Source: Caballeronia arvi
Lineage (GTDB): Bacteria; Pseudomonadota; Gammaproteobacteria; Burkholderiales; Burkholderiaceae
DNA: 39,112 nucleotides
Assembly: GCF_001544695.2 (NCBI RefSeq)
Contig: NZ_FCOM02000062.1
Span: 1-39,112 of the forward strand
Direction: 5' to 3'
A program made the translations under genes and the position numbers. The notes under the pieces were generated by a model that had not been told where the DNA came from, did not search any database, and was given only the letters and a program-made list of their open reading frames with translations. Positions 33,735 through 39,112 of this stretch are shown piece after piece (the first letter of the stretch is position 1; each line of letters opens with the position of its first letter).

Positions 33735-35408
33735 TTACGCGCGGCCGTCGCGCAGTTCGCGCCGCAGGATCTTGCCGACATTGCTCTTCGGAAGATCGTT
33801 GCGGAATTCGATGATCCGCGGACGCTTGTAGCCGGTGAGCCGCTCCTTGCAATAGGCCATGACGTCGGCTTCGGTCAGGCCCTGATCCTTGCGCACGATA
33901 AAAAGCTTCACCGCCTCGCCGGAGGTCTGATCCTTCACGCCGACCGCGGCCACCTCGAATACGCCCGGCAACATGGCGACGACGTCCTCGATCTCGTTCG
34001 GATACACGTTGAAACCCGACACGAGGATCATGTCCTTTTTGCGATCGACGATCTTCACGTAGCCGCGATCGTCCAGCACGCCGACGTCGCCCGAGCGGAA
34101 AAAGCCGTCGAGCGTCATCACCTTCGCGGTTTCATCGGGCCGGTTCCAGTAGCCCGCCATCACCTGCGGTCCACGAATGCAGATCTCGCCGGGCTGTCCG
34201 AGCGACACTTCGTTGTCGTTGTCGTCGCGGATGGAGATTTCCGTCGACGGCAGCGGCAAGCCGATCGTGCCGGTGTATTCGGTGGCCGTCACCGGATTGC
34301 ATGTCACGCACGGCGAGGTCTCGGACAAGCCGTAGCCTTCCACGATCGGCACGCCGGTCGCGGCGAACCACCGTTTCGCCACGGCTTCCTGGACCGCCAT
34401 GCCGCCGCCGTTGGCCGCGATCAGCTTGGAAAAATCGAGCTTGCCGAAGTCCGGATGATTCAACAGCGCGTTGTAGAGCGTGTTGACCGCCGGAAACGTG
34501 TTGATAGGGACGTCCTTCAGTTCCTTGATGGTTCCCGCGATATCGCGCGGATTCGGAATCAGCACGCCCAGGCCGCCGGTTCGTATCGTCAGCATTCCGC
34601 ACACCGTCAGCGCAAAGATGTGATACAGCGGCAGCGCGACCACGCAGACGAACTGGTCGATATCCGGGCGGCGTTTGCGGGCCGGGTCGAGCCAGACTTC
34701 GGACTGCAGCGTGTTCGCGATCACATTGCGATGCGTGAGCGTCGCGCCCTTGGCGACGCCCGTCGTGCCGCCGGTGTACTGCAGGAACGCGACGTCGTCC
34801 GGGGTTTGGGCGATCCGCTGCAACGTGCTCCGGGCGCCTTCGGTGAGCGCGTCGTTGAAACGGACGCTGCCAGGCACGCTCCATTCGGGCACCATCTTTT
34901 TCACGCGGCGCACGACGAAGTTGACCAACAGCCCTTTCAGGCCCATGAGATCGCCCATCGACGCGACGATCACATGCTTGATCGCCGTATTTCCGACGAC
35001 GGCCTGGAGCGTGACCGCGAAATTCTCGAGAATGACGATCGCTTCCGCGCCGCTGTCCTTGAGCTGATGCTCTAGCTCGCGCGGCGTATAGAGCGGATTA
35101 ACGTTGACGACGATATAACCGGCACGCAGCACGGCCGCGATCGCCACGGGATATTGCAGAACGTTGGGCATCATCAGCGCGACGCGCGCGCCGGGCTTCA
35201 TGCCTCGCTTCTGGAACCACGTGGCCAGCTTTATCGACATCGCGTCGAGCTCTGCATACGTGATCGACTGGCCCATGCACACGAACGCGCGTCGATCGCG
35301 GTTCGCGCGGAAGCTGTCCTCGAGCAACTCGGAAACGGACCGATACGCGGAAACATCGATTTCCGCGGGCACGCCGGCCGGATAGGACTTCAGCCAGGGT
35401 TTCTCCAT
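33735..35408 (-). CDS. Long-chain fatty acid--CoA ligase (FadD-like)
   Basis: A 557-residue adenylate-forming enzyme that activates fatty acids to acyl-CoA via an acyl-AMP intermediate. The AMP-binding P-loop is YTGGTTGVAKGA at 211-222; further motifs are YGLSETSP, the hinge DRKKDMILVSGFNVYPNEIE, and the C-terminal catalytic lysine in SNVGKILRREL. The ribosome site AAAGGAG precedes ATG 35408. Length and the FACS signature fit FadD of beta-oxidation, but Burkholderiaceae carry many paralogues, so substrate and symbol are left open. It is a single-gene unit ending in its own terminator. Confidence 0.92.
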   Translation of the reverse strand: MEKPWLKSYPAGVPAEIDVSAYRSVSELLEDSFRANRDRRAFVCMGQSITYAELDAMSIKLATWFQKRGMKPGARVALMMPNVLQYPVAIAAVLRAGYIVVNVNPLYTPRELEHQLKDSGAEAIVILENFAVTLQAVVGNTAIKHVIVASMGDLMGLKGLLVNFVVRRVKKMVPEWSVPGSVRFNDALTEGARSTLQRIAQTPDDVAFLQYTGGTTGVAKGATLTHRNVIANTLQSEVWLDPARKRRPDIDQFVCVVALPLYHIFALTVCGMLTIRTGGLGVLIPNPRDIAGTIKELKDVPINTFPAVNTLYNALLNHPDFGKLDFSKLIAANGGGMAVQEAVAKRWFAATGVPIVEGYGLSETSPCVTCNPVTATEYTGTIGLPLPSTEISIRDDNDNEVSLGQPGEICIRGPQVMAGYWNRPDETAKVMTLDGFFRSGDVGVLDDRGYVKIVDRKKDMILVSGFNVYPNEIEDVVAMLPGVFEVAAVGVKDQTSGEAVKLFIVRKDQGLTEADVMAYCKERLTGYKRPRIIEFRNDLPKSNVGKILRRELRDGRA

Positions 35409-35536
35409 ACGGCGTCTCCTTTATATGATTTTAGAATGGTCGTGCGGAAACGAGATCCTAGCTTTTCGGCAGGTCTCCGACAACTGGGTTAGACGCCATG
35501 CACCAGACTCGCCCGAGCCTGCTTTTCCGATACCTT

Positions 35537-37618
35537 TCAATGCATCTGCTCCACTTCGACCAGGCAATCGTAGAACGTCGCCGATCTACCGAGATCGGTC
35601 AACGCCTGGCTTGTGACCTGATTGGCATTGCAGCCATCGGGCGATAGCTTCTTCCACCAGATCGACAGACCAACGACCACGCCTTCGCGCGCTCGCGCCG
35701 TGACGCGCGCGCGGGCCTGCATCGAACCGCGATCGTTGAAGATGCGCACGAGCGCGCCGTCGGAGATGCCGCGCGTTTCGGCATCGGCGGGATGGATGTC
35801 CAGATACGGTTCGCGCTCCGCCGCGCGCAGACTCTCGATGTTTACGAAGCTGCTGTTCAGGAAATTACGCGCAGGCGGCGAGATCATCGCGAGGGGATAG
35901 CGTGCGGCGAGTTCCGGCGATCCGTCGACGGATTCGTATGGCGGCAGGTAATCCGGCAGCGGATCGAGGCCTTCGCGCTCCAGACGTTCGCTGAAGAACT
36001 CGCATTTTCCCGACGGCGTGCGGAACGCGCCTTCGGCGAGCGGCGCTTCGGCAATATTGAGCTTCAGCCAGCCGGACGCCTTTAGCTTTTCCCAGCTCTG
36101 CCCTTCCAGCGTGCGGTCGTCCCAGCGGAACGCTTTCGATGCAATCTGTTCGTCGGTCTCGAAAAGCGCCGGCTCAGTGAGTTGCATCGCACGCGCGAGA
36201 CCACGGAAGATTTCAGTGTTCGGACGCGCTTCACCGACGGGTTCGATAGCCGGCAGATTCGCCATTACGTGTGTGTGTCCGTAGGACTTGTGGACGTCCA
36301 GGTGCTCGAGTTGCGTCGTTGCGGGGAAAATCAGGTCGGCATAGTCGGCCGTGTCTGTCTGGAAGTGTTCGAGCACGATCGTGAACAAATCCTCCCGTGC
36401 GAAACCCGCTGCCACCTTCGCCGAGTCCGGCGCGACCGCGACGGGGTTCGAGTTGTAGACGACCAGCGCTTCGATTTTCGGTCCGAACGTTTCGTCGCCC
36501 GGATGCAGCAGCGCGTCGCCGATCGCGTTCATGTTGATCGCGCGCGGCATTTTCGACGGCCAGCCGGGCAGCAAATCCGGACGCTCGAGCGCGTTGCCGT
36601 CGATCGGCGCCCAGCCCGACGATGAGAGCAACAGTCCACCAGCGCGCTCGCGCCACGCCCCCGTCAACGATGGCAGACAGGCGATCGCGCGAACGGCATT
36701 GCCACCGCCGCGCACGCGCTGCATACCGTAGTTGAGGCGAATCGCTGCCTTTTTCGTCGCCCCGAAAGCGCGCGCGAGCTCGACGACCACGCTCTCTTCG
36801 ATGCCACAAATCTGCGCCACACGCGACGGCGGATATTGCGCGGCGCGCGCCGCGAGTCCTTCGAAGCCCACCGTATGCGCGCGCACGTAGTCATGGTCGA
36901 TGAGATTTTCACGGACGAGGACCTCGATCATGCCGAGCGCAAGCGCGGCATCGGTGCCCGGGCGCAGCGCGATGTGTTGATGGCACTTTTCCGCGGTGAG
37001 CGATTTATAGGGGTCGATCGCAATCAGTTTTGCGCCGCGCCGCTTGGCTTCTTGCGCGCGGGTCCAGAAGTGCAGGCTCGAGGCGATCGGGTTCGCGCCC
37101 CAAATCAGGATCAGCTCGCTCTCGTCATAGAACTCGCTATGCATGCCGACGCTCGCGCCATACGTGTAGCGCAAGCCGGCCGCGCCCGCCGCAGCGCAAA
37201 TCGTGCGCTCGAGCCGCGAGGCTCCCAACACGTTGAAAAACCGGGCAGCGATGCTTTCGCCTTGCACCAGCCCCATCGTGCCAGCGTAGCTATATGGGAC
37301 GATGGCTTCCGGCGCGCGCCGGGCGACCGCATGCAAGCGTTCGGCAGCAAATTTTAAAGCCTCGTCCCAGCCGATCGGCTCGAATCGACCCTCGCCCTTT
37401 TTTCCGACCCGGCGCAGTGGCGTCAGGAGCCGATCCTTGTGATGCGTTCGCTCGGCGTATCGCGTAACCTTCGTGCAAAGAACGCCTTGCGTCGGCGGGT
37501 GGTCGGGATCGCCGCTAATCTTGACCGCTTTGCCGTCCTTTACCGTTACGCGCATTGCGCATGTGTCGGGGCAATCGTGTGGGCACACGGCTCGGGCAAA
37601 CTCGGCTGGAGCGTTCAT
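35537..37618 (-). CDS. Molybdopterin-dependent oxidoreductase (DMSO reductase superfamily), substrate unknown
   Basis: A 693-residue catalytic subunit of the DMSO reductase superfamily. The N-terminal [4Fe-4S] site is CPHDCPDTC (Cys12, 16, 20) plus Cys48 in GVLCTK. Molybdopterin contacts include WGANPIASSLHFW and LIAIDPYKSLTAEKCHQHIALRPGTD segments, and the C-terminal dinucleotide-binding domain is complete. At the position of the molybdenum ligand there is a cysteine, Cys141 in ERTICAAAG, as in periplasmic nitrate reductases and many formate dehydrogenases, rather than serine. There is no twin-arginine signal, so it is probably cytoplasmic. No partner subunit (iron-sulfur, membrane or flavin) is adjacent. 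The start MNAPAEFARAVCPHDC was chosen to give the family N-terminus. Substrate cannot be predicted. Confidence 0.92.
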   Translation of the reverse strand: MNAPAEFARAVCPHDCPDTCAMRVTVKDGKAVKISGDPDHPPTQGVLCTKVTRYAERTHHKDRLLTPLRRVGKKGEGRFEPIGWDEALKFAAERLHAVARRAPEAIVPYSYAGTMGLVQGESIAARFFNVLGASRLERTICAAAGAAGLRYTYGASVGMHSEFYDESELILIWGANPIASSLHFWTRAQEAKRRGAKLIAIDPYKSLTAEKCHQHIALRPGTDAALALGMIEVLVRENLIDHDYVRAHTVGFEGLAARAAQYPPSRVAQICGIEESVVVELARAFGATKKAAIRLNYGMQRVRGGGNAVRAIACLPSLTGAWRERAGGLLLSSSGWAPIDGNALERPDLLPGWPSKMPRAINMNAIGDALLHPGDETFGPKIEALVVYNSNPVAVAPDSAKVAAGFAREDLFTIVLEHFQTDTADYADLIFPATTQLEHLDVHKSYGHTHVMANLPAIEPVGEARPNTEIFRGLARAMQLTEPALFETDEQIASKAFRWDDRTLEGQSWEKLKASGWLKLNIAEAPLAEGAFRTPSGKCEFFSERLEREGLDPLPDYLPPYESVDGSPELAARYPLAMISPPARNFLNSSFVNIESLRAAEREPYLDIHPADAETRGISDGALVRIFNDRGSMQARARVTARAREGVVVGLSIWWKKLSPDGCNANQVTSQALTDLGRSATFYDCLVEVEQMH

Positions 37619-37778
37619 CGAAAAGTCCGGTAAATCAGAATAAAGGGCGGCAAATGATGGAATTCTATTACGGGCGCTGTGCGATCGACCGTCCGGTACG
37701 GCAAATAGTGGCGACGTAGAATGAAAGCCCATGCGCGGCCGATACGCGCCATCCGAATTCAATCGAGAGAGCGGTTCA
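37619..37778. other. Divergent intergenic region, molybdo-enzyme / M20 hydrolase
   Basis: A 160-bp region that must hold promoters for both genes. No well-matched sigma-70 pair was found. GAGAGCGG just before ATG 37779 can act as the ribosome site of the hydrolase. Confidence 0.35.
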
Positions 37779-38969
37779 ATGAATCTGATCCCGGAAATCG
37801 AAGCTTCACACGATGAAATCAAAACGCTCCGACGAACGATCCATGCCCACCCCGAATTGCGCTACGAAGAGGTTGGCACCGCGAAGCTCGTCGCCGATAA
37901 CCTCGAACGATGGGGAATCGAAGTGCATCGGGGAGTGGGCAAAACAGGTGTCGTCGGAGTGCTGAAACGCGGCTCCAGCGGCAAATCGATCGGACTGCGG
38001 GCAGATATGGACGCGTTGCCCATTCAGGAATTGAATACGTTTGGACATCGATCGACGAACGACGGCCGCATGCATGCGTGCGGCCACGATGGGCACACGG
38101 CGATGCTACTCGGCGCCGCGAAGCATCTCGCCGAGCACGGCAAGTTCGACGGGACTGTCGTTTTCATATTCCAGCCGGCGGAAGAAGGTGGTGCGGGCGC
38201 GAAAGCCATGATCGAGGATGGTCTTTTCGATCGCTTTCCGGTGGATGCAGTGTTTGGCATCCACAATTGGCCGGGCATTACCGCTGGGCATTTCGGTGTG
38301 ACCGAAGGGCCGATCATGGCGTCGAGCAACGAGTTTCGCATCACGATCCACGGGACCGGTTCACACGCGGCCTTGCCCCATAACGGTCGCGACCCTGTGT
38401 TCACGGCGGTCCAGATTGCGAATGGGCTTCAGGGCATCATTACGCGAAACAAGAAGCCGATCGATACCGCAGTGCTTTCCATCACGCAGATCCACGCGGG
38501 CGAAGCCGCGAACATCGTACCGGACGTAGCCTGGCTTGGTGGAACCGTGCGCACCTTCACTGTGCAGACGCTCGATCTTATCGAAGAGCGCATGCGCAAG
38601 ATCGTCCAAGCGACGGCAGCCGCCTACGATTGCGACGTCGAAATACACTTCCACAGAAATTATCCACCGACGATCAACGCCCCGGAGGAAGCACGATTTG
38701 CGGCGGAAGTTATGGCCGAGGTGGTGGGGAAGGATAGGGTCGATAGCGCCGTCGAACCGACGATGGGTGCGGAGGATTTTTCGTTCATGCTTATCGAGAA
38801 GCCTGGATGCTATGCCTTCCTCGGTAACGGCGATGGAGGACATCGCGAGCACGGGCATGGCGCCGGGCCATGCATGCTACACAACGCCAGTTATGACTTC
38901 AACGATGATTTGCTATCGATCGGATCGTCGTATTGGGTCCGTTTGGCTGAGCGATTTCTGGCGCGCTGA
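37779..38969 (+). CDS. M20 family amidohydrolase (hippurate hydrolase / N-acyl amino acid type)
   Basis: A 396-residue metallo-amidohydrolase of peptidase family M20D, which includes hippuricase, N-acyl-L-amino acid and IAA-amino acid hydrolases. Metal and catalytic residues are seen in LRADMDALP, HACGHDGHTAMLL (Cys101, His103 and Asp104), the PAEEGGAGA pair Glu135-Glu136, a dimerisation insert with GTGSHAALPHNGRDP, and MGAEDFSFML near the end with a later HNASYDFND. The start MNLIPEIEASHDE follows a GAGAG ribosome site; an upstream in-frame ATG (37731) adds non-conserved residues. It faces the rRNA operon across a shared terminator. Substrate not determinable. Confidence 0.92.
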   Translation: MNLIPEIEASHDEIKTLRRTIHAHPELRYEEVGTAKLVADNLERWGIEVHRGVGKTGVVGVLKRGSSGKSIGLRADMDALPIQELNTFGHRSTNDGRMHACGHDGHTAMLLGAAKHLAEHGKFDGTVVFIFQPAEEGGAGAKAMIEDGLFDRFPVDAVFGIHNWPGITAGHFGVTEGPIMASSNEFRITIHGTGSHAALPHNGRDPVFTAVQIANGLQGIITRNKKPIDTAVLSITQIHAGEAANIVPDVAWLGGTVRTFTVQTLDLIEERMRKIVQATAAAYDCDVEIHFHRNYPPTINAPEEARFAAEVMAEVVGKDRVDSAVEPTMGAEDFSFMLIEKPGCYAFLGNGDGGHREHGHGAGPCMLHNASYDFNDDLLSIGSSYWVRLAERFLAR

Positions 38970-39041
38970 TAACTGCAGCGGCATATATTTGCTGCTGCTT
39001 CTGTAGAAGGCGGTCGCTTTTGATTTTCTGCGCCGGAACGC

Positions 39042-39072
39042 AAAAACCCCACCTTTTCGGGGTGGGGTTTTT
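39042..39072. terminator. Bidirectional terminator between the M20 gene and the rRNA operon
   Basis: A 12-bp perfect inverted repeat, AAAAACCCCACC (39042-39053) with GGTGGGGTTTTT (39061-39072), has a T-run on each strand after the stem. On the minus strand it lies about 17 bp beyond the 5S 3' end, so it should terminate the rRNA operon; on the plus strand it can end the amidohydrolase transcript. Confidence 0.9.
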
Positions 39073-39088
39073 GTTTTGCTGCATGAGG

Positions 39089-39112
39089 AGCCTGACGATT
39101 ACCTACTTTCAC
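39089..39112 (-). rRNA. rrf: 5S rRNA, 3' end only (truncated by the window edge)
   Basis: On the minus strand the last bases read GTGAAAGTAGGTAATCGTC followed by AGGCT, the conserved 3' end of beta-proteobacterial 5S rRNA. A strong terminator follows immediately. The rest of the gene, and presumably 23S and 16S, lie beyond the window. Ending in an rRNA operon is typical of short-read contigs, because the repeats cannot be bridged. Confidence 0.88.

Noticed and set aside
32416..33852. 478-codon open frame on the minus strand opposite the porin gene
   Set aside because: Val/Arg/Ala-rich mirror of the porin; runs through the strong terminators at 33626-33712.
1..39112. CRISPR array, tRNA genes, complete insertion sequences or prophage
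   Set aside because: No regularly spaced direct repeats, no cloverleaf-like sequence in the intergenic regions, and no transposase, integrase or phage protein among the translated frames. Only the first 70 bases remain unplaced.

Overview
The window looks like a chromosomal contig from a Burkholderiaceae bacterium, most likely Caballeronia, Paraburkholderia or Burkholderia. This rests on gene order (coq7, then the full division and cell-wall (dcw) cluster, a peroxiredoxin, lpxC, secA, argJ), a Burkholderia-type trimeric porin ending in Phe, the characteristic protein sequences, and high GC. Both edges look like contig ends. The right edge stops inside the 3' end of a 5S rRNA gene. The left edge begins with about 70 bases I cannot place, running straight into yacG.

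Layout, left to right. (1) 1-2806: yacG on the plus strand, convergent with a minus-strand operon argJ - DUF815 ATPase - Nudix hydrolase. (2) 2921-6542: secA with its own terminator, divergent from a DUF721/DciA-like gene. (3) 6543-11461: a plus-strand hopanoid head-group operon, hpnI-hpnJ-hpnK-hpnL, lying between dciA and lpxC. (4) 11480-31079, all minus strand: lpxC, a peroxiredoxin, and the dcw cluster, read in transcription order as mraZ, rsmH, ftsL, ftsI, murE, murF, mraY, murD, ftsW, murG, murC, ddlB, ftsQ, ftsA, ftsZ. Many junctions are ATGA overlaps. (5) 31332-33650: coq7 (minus) divergent from a porin gene (plus). (6) 33679-39112: a fadD-like acyl-CoA ligase and a molybdopterin oxidoreductase (both minus), then an M20 amidohydrolase (plus) facing the 3' end of an rRNA operon across a symmetrical terminator.

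How the genes work together. The central block makes peptidoglycan precursors from UDP-MurNAc through lipid II (murC/D/E/F, ddlB, mraY, murG) and supplies much of the divisome (ftsL, ftsI, ftsW, ftsQ, ftsA, ftsZ). lpxC (lipid A), secA (export), the porin and the hopanoid genes make the neighbourhood strongly envelope-oriented.

Most notable observations. The mraZ promoter is a clear sigma-70 site (TTGACC-17-TAAAGT) running directly into four GTG-type boxes at exact 10-bp spacing, a probable MraZ operator with one box more than the E. coli arrangement. The hopanoid tailoring module sits beside lpxC and secA without any scaffold-making genes. yacG has a stop codon where its start codon would be expected, beside unplaced sequence. 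I found no CRISPR array, no tRNA, no complete insertion sequence and no clear sign of a wholly new system; most of the window is well-conserved core genome.
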